A stretch of DNA of 64,000 bases from positions 1 through 64,000 of the forward strand of contig NZ_JADEWO010000007.1 in the NCBI RefSeq assembly GCF_015207605.1. Reading direction: 5' to 3'. Made by a program: the position numbers and the translations under genes. The DNA is from Oculatella sp. LEGE 06141 (GTDB taxonomy: Bacteria; Cyanobacteriota; Cyanobacteriia; Elainellales; Elainellaceae). Shown piece by piece: positions 35,124 through 44,232 of this stretch. The notes below the pieces were generated by a model that was given only the letters and a program-made list of their open reading frames with translations, was not told the DNA's origin and ran no database searches. Position 1 is the first letter of the stretch; every line of letters begins with the position of its first letter.

Positions 35124-35255
35124 TTAATGGCTGCGTTGAAGAGTGCCGTCAGCATATAGCTCCAGGGGAACCAGTTCTACTTTGCCGTTAACCGTTACTT
35201 TAGAGTAGACAATTTTGACGAGAGGGGCTTTGTTGTGGTTGTGGCGCTGAGACAT
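35124..35255 (-). CDS. Small hypothetical protein (43 aa)
   Basis: The 43-codon ORF reads a His/Asn-rich start (MSQRHNHNKAPLVKIV) followed by YSKVTVNGKVELVPLELYADG and a short basic tail. GGAG lies 8 nt before the ATG. The internal pattern VTVNGKVELVPLELY suggests a small beta-hairpin domain. It is too short for most ORF finders. A real gene is likely from the ribosome binding site and residue pattern, but no family is known to me. Confidence 0.6.
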   Translation of the reverse strand: MSQRHNHNKAPLVKIVYSKVTVNGKVELVPLELYADGTLQRSH

Positions 35256-35678
35256 GGAAAGGACTCCGCGATCGCTTTAATTTGCAAGAGAACTACTGTT
35301 ATGACGGTGGTATAAAAACGAGTTTGAGTTAGACAAAAAGCCGAGTTATTACAGGTTTGGCGAATTGTAGTGAAAATTGCCTCGTATCGTAAGACAACAC
35401 CGCTCGACCTGCCGATTCCTTATCACCCTACTGGATATTGCGTGAATCTACGGTTAAGCTCATTCGCAGTACATAAAGATCGCAAGAAATTAAGGGGCAG
35501 AGGGCTGGCGATGCTCAGAGTTGCGCTGCAAAATTGCTCTATGGGCTACAACCTCGTGTCCAGCGTAACGATTAAGCAACCTTAAACAGGAGATAATCAA
35601 GCCAGTCGATTCACGGGGTTGGATCAGCTAATGTTCTCCTCATTTGCCCTAGAACTTATTTGCACCCTGTTGATATAG
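35256..35678. other. Intergenic region, nothing recognised
   Basis: This 423-bp spacer precedes the large GH15-like gene. It contains an unconvincing ORF (35370-35585 plus) and probably the promoters for the two divergent genes. Confidence 0.4.
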
Positions 35679-38600
35679 GTGTTGTTTCATCGCTTTATGG
35701 CGATGCTCCGGAAATTACTCCAGAATGATATGGCTACCCTAATCCCTCGTTTGATCCGCGATCGCAATGCCAACGGTTCGTCCGCAACTTCGCCACAAGC
35801 CAGGCTGGATGCTTACTATCAAGAGATCAAAACCATCATTCTTGCCCGCCAAAACCCGATTACCGGGCTATTGCCTGCCAGTACGGCCATTACCAGCCAC
35901 GGCAACTATACCGATGCCTGGGTGCGGGACAACGTCTACAGCATTCTGGCGGTGTGGGGGTTAGCGCTGGCTTATCGCAAGCTAGACGACAACCGAGGCT
36001 ATATCTACGAATTAGAGCACAGCGTTGTTAAGCTCATGCGCGGGTTGCTGTTTGCCATGATGCGGCAGGCCAACAAAGTAGAAAACTTTAAGCAAACTCA
36101 ACATCTGCTGGATGCGCTCCACGCCAAGTACGACTTGCACACGGCAGATACGGTGGTGGGTGACGACGAGTGGGGTCACTTACAACTGGATGCTACCTCG
36201 CTGTACCTGCTCATGCTGGCGCAGATGACGGCATCCGGCTTACAAATTATCTTCACCATTGACGAAGTTAACTTCATTCAAAACCTGGTCTATTACATTG
36301 GTCGTGCTTACCGCACGCCCGATTACGGCATTTGGGAGCGAGGCAACAAAATTAATCATGGCAATCCTGAACTGAACGCCAGTTCGATCGGCATGGCAAA
36401 GGCGGCACTGGAAGCGATGAACGGGTTAGACCTGTTTGGCGTTCATGGCAGCCAAGCCTCGATTATTCACGTGCTGCCAGATGAGATTGCCCGAACTCGC
36501 ATGACGTTAGAATCGCTGCTGCCGCGAGAGTCGGGTTCAAAAGAGGTGGATGCGGCGCTACTGAGTGTGATTGGCTATCCTGCCTTTGCCGTTGAAAATA
36601 AGTCGCTGATTGAGCTAACTCGCAGCAATGTGGTGAACAAGCTGCAAGGAAACTATGGCTGCAAGCGGTTTTTGCGCGACGGACACCAAACCGTTTTAGA
36701 AGATAACACTCGTCTGCACTATGAACCGTTTGAACTGAAGCAGTTTGAGCATGTCGAGTCGGAGTGGCCGCTGTTTTTTACCTACCTGTTGCTGGATGGG
36801 CTGTTTCGGGGCGATCGCCAGCAGATTGACGCATACCAACAGCGGCTAGATGCCTTACTGGTCGAGCGAGACGGGATACATTTACTGGCAGAACTGTATT
36901 ATGTGCCAGAAGACTGCATCGAGGCGGAGCGCCAAAATCCGGGCAGCCAGGTGCGGTTGCCCAATGAAAATCTGCCGCTGGTGTGGGCGCAAAGCCTTTA
37001 CTTGTTGGGGCAACTGCTGTACGAGGGCTTCCTGGCTGTAGGAGATATCGATCCGCTGGGGCGGCATCTGCGGATGGGTACCCATCGCGAACCGCTTGTT
37101 CAAATTGCGCTGCTGGCCGAAGATGAACTGCTGCAAGCCGAGCTGGCGACCTACGGCATTGCCGCCCAAACACCCAAGCAGGTTGACCCGATTCAGGTGC
37201 GTCAGGTGGGTGAACTGTCGGATGTGTACGCTCAAATTGGCCGCAACGACAAGCTCCATCTCAGCGGTCGTCCGGTGCGGCGGTTGCGAAGTTTAACCAC
37301 GTCTAAGATTTTTCGCATCTGCGGCGAAACGGCGGTGTTCCTGCCCTCGTTTCTCGATCCGCAGCAGTTTTATTTGACGCTGGACTATCACTTCTTAGTG
37401 GCGCAAATTAAAGGAGAACTGGCGTACATTCGCGACCACTGGAGCCAGTTGGGGCGGCCAACCCTGACGCTGTTACTCATGCACAACATGTTTGATGGCG
37501 AAGGTGTGGAGGCGATCGATCAATCGCCGCTGCTGGAGCTAATTAAAGAATTGCGCGACGGTCAGTGTAATGGGGTCGCGGTAAAACTGGGGCAACTGAA
37601 TCAGCTTATGCTGACCGCTGGAATGGAACGGGTCGATTTCATTCACGATTTTCAGTTCACGCAAGCGCCTGTGCAGGATGCGGCTCCAACCTTTAACTAT
37701 CTGGCGTTTGATGCCAGCCAAAACTGGCCGCTGAGCAGTACGCAAGAATTTATGCTGGAGTGCGAAACCAATATTCCGCTGTTGCTCACCAGTTTGCGGC
37801 AATCCCATAACCTGTATGAACAAATTGACCTGCTCGAAACGCTGGTACAGCTACGGGGGTTAGCGTTTGACACGGGGTTAGGCGGAGCCAGCCACCTGGT
37901 CACCGTTGCCGATTTGTTGAACGAGGTTTATGTCAAAGCCAGCCAACTGCGGCTATGGGCAGTGATTCGTCGTGCCTCTGGTCTGCTGAATAAGGTAGAC
38001 GTGGGGTTGTCGGATGCGGTTACGGATATTTTGGTGCGGCAAAAGCAGATTTCGGTCGGTAAGGCCTACAGCGCGGCATCGCTGATTACCAGCCCCCTGT
38101 CCGGAATTGAACTGATGGAGAAGATCCGGGAGTTCTGCATTCGTGATATTCGCGATCGCCCCCTCACCCAGGAGATTTTAATTTACCTCGGTGTGCTAAT
38201 CAAAACCGATCCCCATTTGTTTGAGGGGCTACTAACGCTGCGGGTGGGATATTTAATTTTGCTGATTACCAGCGAACTGGCACGTGAACGCCAGGTGACT
38301 CAAGATGAAGCCTACGAGCAACTGATGCAGCTTAGCCCGTTTGAAGTCAAGTCACGCTTGCGGCAAGTACTGGCCGAATATGGTGAGCTGAATCAAACGC
38401 TGTTCCAGCAAGAGTCGATTCAGGTTAAGACGCAGCAAGATATTCAGTGGATGGGGGTATCGGACGGGAACGGTGCAGAATCGGTGACCACCGACTGGTG
38501 GCGCAAACGTCAGCGAGATGGAGCGCTGAACTGGGTACCTGCCGATTTTTACCCGACGGTATGGCGGTTGATGAAACACTGCAAAGGCATCTTCATTGGC

Positions 38601-39059
38601 GACAAGCTCGATCGCCGCAACCGCTTAGACAGCCACCTGATGCTGTCTGAAATGACACCGGGCGAAACGAATTTTGCGCTGCGGGTGGAGCATTTGCTGA
38701 ATAAGATTCAGGCTCCAGAATATCGCCAGGTCAACATCGAAGCGCTGATGGAACTCGCCGCGATCGCCGATCGCAACCCCGACTTGCAAATTGAAGGCTA
38801 CATTGTTCTGGACGTACTGATTGGTCACGCTGTCCGTTTAGCATGGCTCGAACACCATCCCGAACATAGCGATCGCTATGATGAACACAAATCAATAGCG
38901 TGGCGTTCGTTTTACGAAAGTTCTCCCCAGGCATGTGCCCACTCCATCGCCAACGCGATGCGGTTCTTGACGGAACTGGGACAAGAGAGTGTGATCTGGA
39001 TGGCGATCGCAGACGAAGAGAAACAAGCCGCAGAGCCGTATCCCTTGCCCGAAGGCTAA
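35679..39059 (+). CDS. GH15-like / phosphorylase-kinase-alpha-type protein
   Basis: The 1126-aa protein carries a family 15 (alpha/alpha)6 barrel in its N-terminal ~430 residues: YYQEIKTIILARQNPITGLLPAST, GNYTDAWVRDNVYSILAVWGLALAYRK, VVGDDEWGHLQLDATSLYLLML, YRTPDYGIWERGNKINHGNPELNASSIGMAKAAL and the likely acid EN-PLVWAQSLYLLG. Eukaryotic phosphorylase kinase alpha/beta subunits share this fold, and the cyanobacterial proteins match them along the length. The function may be glycogen or alpha-glucan hydrolysis, or regulation. The start is GTG at 35679; ATG at 35697, 35703 or 35730 are alternatives, and no ribosome binding site decides. A shared terminator hairpin follows at 39088. Confidence 0.85.
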   Translation: MLFHRFMAMLRKLLQNDMATLIPRLIRDRNANGSSATSPQARLDAYYQEIKTIILARQNPITGLLPASTAITSHGNYTDAWVRDNVYSILAVWGLALAYRKLDDNRGYIYELEHSVVKLMRGLLFAMMRQANKVENFKQTQHLLDALHAKYDLHTADTVVGDDEWGHLQLDATSLYLLMLAQMTASGLQIIFTIDEVNFIQNLVYYIGRAYRTPDYGIWERGNKINHGNPELNASSIGMAKAALEAMNGLDLFGVHGSQASIIHVLPDEIARTRMTLESLLPRESGSKEVDAALLSVIGYPAFAVENKSLIELTRSNVVNKLQGNYGCKRFLRDGHQTVLEDNTRLHYEPFELKQFEHVESEWPLFFTYLLLDGLFRGDRQQIDAYQQRLDALLVERDGIHLLAELYYVPEDCIEAERQNPGSQVRLPNENLPLVWAQSLYLLGQLLYEGFLAVGDIDPLGRHLRMGTHREPLVQIALLAEDELLQAELATYGIAAQTPKQVDPIQVRQVGELSDVYAQIGRNDKLHLSGRPVRRLRSLTTSKIFRICGETAVFLPSFLDPQQFYLTLDYHFLVAQIKGELAYIRDHWSQLGRPTLTLLLMHNMFDGEGVEAIDQSPLLELIKELRDGQCNGVAVKLGQLNQLMLTAGMERVDFIHDFQFTQAPVQDAAPTFNYLAFDASQNWPLSSTQEFMLECETNIPLLLTSLRQSHNLYEQIDLLETLVQLRGLAFDTGLGGASHLVTVADLLNEVYVKASQLRLWAVIRRASGLLNKVDVGLSDAVTDILVRQKQISVGKAYSAASLITSPLSGIELMEKIREFCIRDIRDRPLTQEILIYLGVLIKTDPHLFEGLLTLRVGYLILLITSELARERQVTQDEAYEQLMQLSPFEVKSRLRQVLAEYGELNQTLFQQESIQVKTQQDIQWMGVSDGNGAESVTTDWWRKRQRDGALNWVPADFYPTVWRLMKHCKGIFIGDKLDRRNRLDSHLMLSEMTPGETNFALRVEHLLNKIQAPEYRQVNIEALMELAAIADRNPDLQIEGYIVLDVLIGHAVRLAWLEHHPEHSDRYDEHKSIAWRSFYESSPQACAHSIANAMRFLTELGQESVIWMAIADEEKQAAEPYPLPEG

Positions 39060-39087
39060 ACACTGAACGGTGTTCGCTTGATGTGAG

Positions 39088-39128
39088 CCTGGGGAATGAG
39101 TCGTTTCTGTCTTAACCTATTCCCCAGG
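39088..39128. terminator. Bidirectional terminator between convergent genes
   Basis: CCTGGGGAAT (39088-39097) pairs with ATTCCCCAGG (39119-39128), a perfect 10-bp stem with a 21-nt loop, exactly between the GH15-like and PPC-propeller genes. Confidence 0.65.
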
Positions 39129-39134
39129 TATCCA

Positions 39135-40751
39135 TTAACCGATCGTGATGTTTACCGTTCCGTCAGTTTTTCCCCCTGCCCGGTCTGCCACTACGAAACT
39201 GAAGCTATCTGTAGTAGCCAGATTGCGATAAATCAGTTCGTTGGTATTGCCCTGCTGCGATTGCCACACTAGATTAGGGCCAGACATTTTGGGCAGAACG
39301 TCTCCAGCGCGGTTGTTGGTGAGTTGCTCGATGCCGCTGCCGTTGTAGTAGTAGATTTCGGAGTTGCCGTTACTAAACCCCTGCCAAACAATACTAGAGC
39401 CTGAAATAATCGGCGACAATTTCGTAGTAGCACTGCTAGTGAGTTGCTCGATGCTGCTGCCGTTGTAGTAGTAGATCTCCTGTTTAACCCCTTCTGTGCC
39501 CAGCCAAACGATATTGTTACCCGAAATATGGGGCGATACGTCATTGCGGTTGTTGTCTGTCAATTGAACAGTGTTGATGCCGTTGTTGAAGAAAAGCTCG
39601 AAGTCTTTGCCATCAAAACTCGTCCAAACTGTATTAGAGCCAGAGATTTGGGGCGAGAAGTCATTTTGATTGTTATTGGTTAATGGAACGATGGTGCTGC
39701 CGTCGTAGCGGTAGATTTCGTAATCGTTGCCATCAAACCCTGCCCAAACGACGTTAGAGCCTGAAATTTGCGGTGATGCATCATCAGCCCCATTGTTGGT
39801 GAGTTGGGTGGTGCTGCTGCCGTTGAAGTAAAAGATCTCGTAGTCGTTGCCATCAAACCCCGACCAAACCACATTGGAACCTGAAATTTGCGGCGCAATG
39901 TCATCAAACCCGTTGTTGGTGAGTTGAATAGTGCTGCTGCCGTTATGGAAGAAAATTTCGTAATCGTTGCCATCAAACCCCTGCCAAACAACGTTGGAGC
40001 CAGAGATCTTGGGTGCAAAATCGTCAAACTCGTTGTTGGTCAGTTGCGTGGTGGTATTGCCATCGGAATGATAGATTTCGAAGTCGTTGCCGTCTGATGC
40101 CGCCCAGACGATGTTGGAGCCAGATACTTCAAAGGAGCGAATCTCTCTAGAGGTTCGGACGAGGCGAGTGCGGTCAGGCAGGCTTTTATACTTAAGGCGA
40201 CCTTTATCAACATCTTCCTGGGAAAACTGACTGCCCGCTGCGATCGCCTTGCCGTTGAGTTGCAGCCTGCCGTTTTGCGGCTGGTTGGTCAGGGTGTAAA
40301 CCAGCTTTTTAGCATCTTGTTCGCGATCGGTTACCCGCAGCAGTCTTTGCCCAAATGACGCAGTTTTACCTTTGCCGATCGCCATTCCGGTATTAATGGC
40401 TAATCGAGGAGGCGTGTTAAACCCCAGCCTCAGCCGATATCGAGTATTTCCGCCGCGCCCCCGCACTCGCAAATAGTAGGTACCGCGATTAAGTTCTGCG
40501 GTGAGGAGTTCCTTGCGTTTACCGGGGCGGTTGGACTGGTGCAAAATTTTGCCCCTGGCATTGGTAAGAGCCAGATCAGCATTGGTTTTCAGTCCATTCA
40601 GGGCAGCACGAATGTTGCCAGGTCGATTCAGCTTGAAGCGGTAAAAGTCAAACTTGTCGCGTCCCCCAATGGAATCGACCAAAACTTGGGGTTGAGTTGA
40701 AATTCGGATGGGCTGAGCCGTGCCGCGTCTATTTCCAGGGTCCTGTGCCAT
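39135..40751 (-). CDS. PPC domain protein with beta-propeller inside a CSPG/cadherin-like repeat
   Basis: There is no signal peptide; the protein starts MAQDPG. Residues ~1-110 form a PPC (bacterial pre-peptidase C-terminal) domain with GRDKFDFYRFKL, NADLALTN and GTYYLRV. Residues ~112-190 look like the first strands of a CSPG repeat (VYTLTNQPQNGRLQLNGK, FSQEDVDKGRLKY). From ~205 to ~510 comes an array of repeats of 40 residues with the consensus ISGSNVVWxGFDGNDYEI, about seven and a half blades, as in TolB-like propellers. The last ~25 residues (DSFSFVVADRAGG, TVNITI) are the missing C-terminal strands of the CSPG repeat. So the propeller sits within it. It neighbours a type I exporter and is probably its cargo. 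Confidence 0.82.
   Translation of the reverse strand: MAQDPGNRRGTAQPIRISTQPQVLVDSIGGRDKFDFYRFKLNRPGNIRAALNGLKTNADLALTNARGKILHQSNRPGKRKELLTAELNRGTYYLRVRGRGGNTRYRLRLGFNTPPRLAINTGMAIGKGKTASFGQRLLRVTDREQDAKKLVYTLTNQPQNGRLQLNGKAIAAGSQFSQEDVDKGRLKYKSLPDRTRLVRTSREIRSFEVSGSNIVWAASDGNDFEIYHSDGNTTTQLTNNEFDDFAPKISGSNVVWQGFDGNDYEIFFHNGSSTIQLTNNGFDDIAPQISGSNVVWSGFDGNDYEIFYFNGSSTTQLTNNGADDASPQISGSNVVWAGFDGNDYEIYRYDGSTIVPLTNNNQNDFSPQISGSNTVWTSFDGKDFELFFNNGINTVQLTDNNRNDVSPHISGNNIVWLGTEGVKQEIYYYNGSSIEQLTSSATTKLSPIISGSSIVWQGFSNGNSEIYYYNGSGIEQLTNNRAGDVLPKMSGPNLVWQSQQGNTNELIYRNLATTDSFSFVVADRAGGKTDGTVNITIG
39170..40145. repeat. In-frame 120-bp repeat array coding propeller blades
   Basis: ISGSN-type blade starts fall at about residues 209, 249, 289, 329, 369, 409, 449 and 489, a strict 40-residue spacing. 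The first four blades are very alike at DNA level, the later ones more diverged, as for recent duplication at one end. Confidence 0.8.
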
Positions 40752-40945
40752 GAATCGTTAACAAAGATGACAGGGGAATACGGTGGTAAATGCCTGACGA
40801 GCATTTGTCCCTGTCTAAATCCAGGTTAAATCGTCACCCTGTAGAATTTACTGAGTCGATCGCCATAAAACATGATCTCTTCACACTTGGAGGGCGATCG
40901 CTTCATTCAGTACGATATCAGATCGGGTAGCCCGATCGCCCAGCT
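40752..40945. other. Spacer with a short hairpin next to the exporter stop
   Basis: GATCGGG-TAG-CCCGATC (40921-40937) is a perfect 7-bp hairpin with 3-nt loop, 9 bp beyond the exporter stop. It may be its terminator or a 3'-end stabiliser; no T-run follows. Confidence 0.45.
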
Positions 40946-43471
40946 CTAGACAGATGCCTGCTGCCGTTGATATAGCGACCAATACAGCCCTTTCTGGTTC
41001 AGCAGCACATCGTGGGTGCCCCGTTCAGCCACCACCCCTTTTTCCATAACCAGAATCATGTCTGCCCGTTTAAGCGGCGCAAACCGATGGGCAATTAAAA
41101 AGACGGTGCGCCCTTCAGACACGCGCTTGAGATTCTCCAAAACTTGTTGCTCTGTCTCGGCATCCAGGTTGCTGGTCGCTTCATCCAAAATCAGAATGGG
41201 AGCGGTTGATAGAAATAACCTGGCCAGGGTAATGCGCTGCCGTTGCCCGCCAGACAATGCCGTGCCCCGCTCACCCACATTGGTTTCGTAACCGTGGGGC
41301 AGTTCACAGATAAAATCGTGGGCAACGGCCAGCCGCGCCGCTTCTACGACCTGTTCTGCGGTGACATCAGGATTGCCCAACGTGATGTTTTCTAAAATGC
41401 TGCCGTTAAACAAAAAGTCTTCTTGCAACACTACGGCAATTTGCGGCCTGAGCGAGGCCAGATCGGCGCTCTTAATATCAAACCCATCCACTAGAATCCG
41501 TCCCGATTCTGCTTGATACAGCCGTTGAATCAGCTTGGATAGGGTACTTTTCCCGGAACCGCTTCGTCCCACAATGCCGACAAACATGCCCGGTGATGCA
41601 TCAAATGAGATACCGCGCAAAATCGGTTCCTGGCTGGTTTGATAGCGGAAAAATACCTGGTCAAAGGTGACTTGCCCTTTAAGATTGGGTAAAACCAGTC
41701 CCGTTCCCGGTTCGGCTTCGGGTTCCTCATTCAGAATGTCACCAATGCGATCGACCGCCAGCAGCACTTCTTGCAGGTTTTGCCAGAGTTGCACCAACCG
41801 CAGCAGCGGTCCCGTTACTCGACCCGACAGCATTTGAAACGCGACCAGTTGCCCAATGGTAAAGTCTTGCTGAATCACCAGCTTGGCACCAAACCAGAGA
41901 ATCAACAGTGCCGAGAGGCTGGTGAGAAAGTCGCCAATGTGGTTGCTAACATTTGCCGTGGTGGTGGCCTTGAAGCCCGTGCGAATGAACCGGGCGTATA
42001 AGCCTTCCCAGCGATCGCGCGATACCTTTTCTGCCGCGTGCGCTTTCACCGAGTGGATTCCGGTAATGGTTTCCACCAAAAAGGATTGACTATCGGCACT
42101 GCGGTTAAACGTTTCGTTGAGCCAGGTTCGCAAAATTGGGGTGGCAATTAACGTTAAAACGGCAAACATGGGAATCACCGCCAGCGCCACTCCGGTCAGG
42201 GTGGGGCTGTAGTAAAACATCACGCCCAAATAAATCACCGAGAAGATGCTGTCGAGCACCACCGTGAGAGCCGTACTGGTGAGAAATTGCCGAATTTCCT
42301 CTAGTTCCTGCACCCTGGCCACGGTATCCCCTACCCGCCGCGCCTCAAAGTAGGCCAGCGGTAGCCGCAGCAAATGGCGGAACACCTGCGCCGACAGCGC
42401 CAGATCCAGCCGATTGGTCGTATGGGTAAAGATAAACATCCGCAGCGTGCCCAGCATCGCCTCAAACACGGCAACGCTGAGAATAGCGATCGCCATTACG
42501 TCCAGGGTGGGCAGGCTCTCTTGCACCATCACCTTGTCGATGATCACCTGGGTAAAGATCGGCGTAGCCAAACCGAGAAGCTGAAGCGTAAATGAAGCGG
42601 TTAGCACTTCACCCAGCAGTCCGCGAAAGCGCCAGACGGCAGGCAAAAACCATCCTAAATTAAACTTGTCTTGCTTTTGCAGCAGTTCGGCTTGCCAGAG
42701 CTGCCCATCCCAGGCATCCAGCACCATCGGCTTGGGAATGCTTTCACAGGTCTGGCTGGGACTCATGGGGTCGCCCACAATCAGGCGATCGCCCCGTACT
42801 TCATACACCACAATCCAGCGTTCTCCCTGCCAGCGCAGCATCCCCGGCAGGTGAAGCTGCCGCAGATCGTTCCAGTCGCCCACCAGCACGCGCCGCAGAT
42901 GCACGCCAAGCTTCTCAGCCGCATCCACCAAATCGCGGGGGCGCTGTCCCCGCAGTTGCCGCTGTACCCATTCCAGTTGCACGGGTGTGCCTAGCTGCTG
43001 CGACAGCATGGTGAGGCAGGCGGCTCCGCTGTTGAGAGCGGCTATAAACGGATGACCCGAAACGGGTTTGGGCGCATCCGAAAATTCGGGTTGGTAGCGC
43101 GATCGCAGCGTTTGCCAAAATTGCCGCAGTTCGGGTGACGCAACGGCTTGCCACGTTTCAACCGACCACCGCAAGACCACCACTTCTTTGCTGGCGGCTC
43201 GTGCCTTCCATTGGTTAGATAGCCCGGTCACATCGCCAAACCAGTCGCCCGGTTTTAGCACCAGCGATTTACCGTCATCGGGTACCAGCCGCACGTTGCC
43301 ACTGACTACCAGAAGTTGACCCACCGGACCTTCTGTAGACCAGATCACTTCTCCAAGGGCATAGCGCTGCTGCTCTGCCTCGTTTTTAATCTGAATTTGC
43401 TGATCGGGTTTCAACCAGCTTAGCGGTGGAGCATCCCACGTAATATTGGTCAGTTGATCGCCTGTAATCAT
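40946..43471 (-). CDS. Type I secretion ABC exporter with cNMP-like and degenerate C39 domains
   Basis: The 841-aa protein has a cyclic-nucleotide-binding-like domain (about 25-125), a C39 peptidase-like domain (about 140-275), six membrane helices (about 285-560) and an ATPase domain (about 610-841; Walker [14 protein letters not shown], signature [15 protein letters not shown], Walker B ILILDEATSNLD). The C39 domain is dead: the catalytic Cys is Ser148 (NSGAACL), the oxyanion Gln position is Ala145, the His position is Trp219; only D234 (VGDP) remains. Such C39-like domains in HlyB-type exporters bind unfolded cargo without cleaving it. The ATG at 43471 overlaps the prolyl isomerase stop in ATGA, so translation is coupled. 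No HlyD gene is adjacent. Confidence 0.9.
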   Translation of the reverse strand: MITGDQLTNITWDAPPLSWLKPDQQIQIKNEAEQQRYALGEVIWSTEGPVGQLLVVSGNVRLVPDDGKSLVLKPGDWFGDVTGLSNQWKARAASKEVVVLRWSVETWQAVASPELRQFWQTLRSRYQPEFSDAPKPVSGHPFIAALNSGAACLTMLSQQLGTPVQLEWVQRQLRGQRPRDLVDAAEKLGVHLRRVLVGDWNDLRQLHLPGMLRWQGERWIVVYEVRGDRLIVGDPMSPSQTCESIPKPMVLDAWDGQLWQAELLQKQDKFNLGWFLPAVWRFRGLLGEVLTASFTLQLLGLATPIFTQVIIDKVMVQESLPTLDVMAIAILSVAVFEAMLGTLRMFIFTHTTNRLDLALSAQVFRHLLRLPLAYFEARRVGDTVARVQELEEIRQFLTSTALTVVLDSIFSVIYLGVMFYYSPTLTGVALAVIPMFAVLTLIATPILRTWLNETFNRSADSQSFLVETITGIHSVKAHAAEKVSRDRWEGLYARFIRTGFKATTTANVSNHIGDFLTSLSALLILWFGAKLVIQQDFTIGQLVAFQMLSGRVTGPLLRLVQLWQNLQEVLLAVDRIGDILNEEPEAEPGTGLVLPNLKGQVTFDQVFFRYQTSQEPILRGISFDASPGMFVGIVGRSGSGKSTLSKLIQRLYQAESGRILVDGFDIKSADLASLRPQIAVVLQEDFLFNGSILENITLGNPDVTAEQVVEAARLAVAHDFICELPHGYETNVGERGTALSGGQRQRITLARLFLSTAPILILDEATSNLDAETEQQVLENLKRVSEGRTVFLIAHRFAPLKRADMILVMEKGVVAERGTHDVLLNQKGLYWSLYQRQQASV

Positions 43472-44232
43472 GTGCCTACCTGCAATTTGATCGGCAGTTT
43501 CTGAATTTTTTCGACCAGCCACTGTTCAAATAGCTCGTCTTGCAAGGATTGGCGGATTTGCGGATCGTCTACTGAGGCTGATAAAAATTCCTCAATCCGA
43601 AACAATCCCCAGCGGCCTTCCATGCCCAATGGCCCAATCACATCACCCGGTTTTGCTAAATCGATCGCTGCTCGCAGAATGTCTGGCATGGTGCCACGAC
43701 TCACTGGCCCTACCATGCCGTTCATAATGCGATCGTCCGTGAGCGAGTATTCTTTGGCTAAGTGTTCAAATTGGGCATTGCCTTCATCCATCTGGCTCTT
43801 CAACTCTTCAGCCAGCTCTTGCTCAGCCACAATGATGCGAGACAGCACTACCCGATCTAAAAACAGCTTGCGTTCAATGAAATACTCTTGCAGTTTGGCA
43901 GAGGCGATCGTTTCTTTTAATTTTTTGAACTTAAAGCTGTAGGCAATCTGGTTATGAAACGCTTCATAGGTAAGACCATTGGCGGCCAGCCATTCTTGAA
44001 ACTGTTTCGGATCGGTTAACTGTTGCTGCAACCGAAAATCAATCACGGCTTGCTCAATCGCCGCCGAGCTAACTGTGAGGTCGTCGTGTGTCGCGATTTC
44101 TTGCTCCACTGCAAACTGACGCACAATTTCTCCAATAAATGTGTCGAGTTTGCGGCTGGTCTGTAAATATCGAAAGGCTTGCCCAACTGAAATGGGCTGA
44201 TCGGCGATCGTGAGGAACGGTTCAGAGGTCAT
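43468..44232 (-). CDS. Parvulin-type peptidyl-prolyl isomerase coupled to the exporter
   Basis: The 254-aa protein has a helical N-terminal part like SurA/trigger-type chaperones (about 1-120) followed by a parvulin domain (about 125-225: RVVLSRIIVAEQELAEEL, AQFEHLAKEYSLTDDRIMNGMVGPVSRGTMPDIL, AKPGDVIGPLGMEGRWGLFRIEEF). It has no signal peptide, so it acts in the cytosol or while attached to the exporter. The overlap ATGA with the exporter start shows an operon. In cyanobacterial type I systems isomerases of this sort occur next to HetC/HlyB-like exporters; the likely task is to keep cargo export-competent, which is inference. Confidence 0.85.
   Translation of the reverse strand: MTSEPFLTIADQPISVGQAFRYLQTSRKLDTFIGEIVRQFAVEQEIATHDDLTVSSAAIEQAVIDFRLQQQLTDPKQFQEWLAANGLTYEAFHNQIAYSFKFKKLKETIASAKLQEYFIERKLFLDRVVLSRIIVAEQELAEELKSQMDEGNAQFEHLAKEYSLTDDRIMNGMVGPVSRGTMPDILRAAIDLAKPGDVIGPLGMEGRWGLFRIEEFLSASVDDPQIRQSLQDELFEQWLVEKIQKLPIKLQVGT

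Noticed and set aside
39269-40097. ORFs in other frames across the propeller repeats
   Set aside because: The repeat period of 120 bp keeps other frames open by chance; they have no domain or ribosome binding site.
40946-43471. Active C39 leader peptidase (bacteriocin-type) exporter
   Set aside because: The catalytic Cys, Gln and His positions are Ser148, Ala145 and Trp219, so leader cleavage is not expected.
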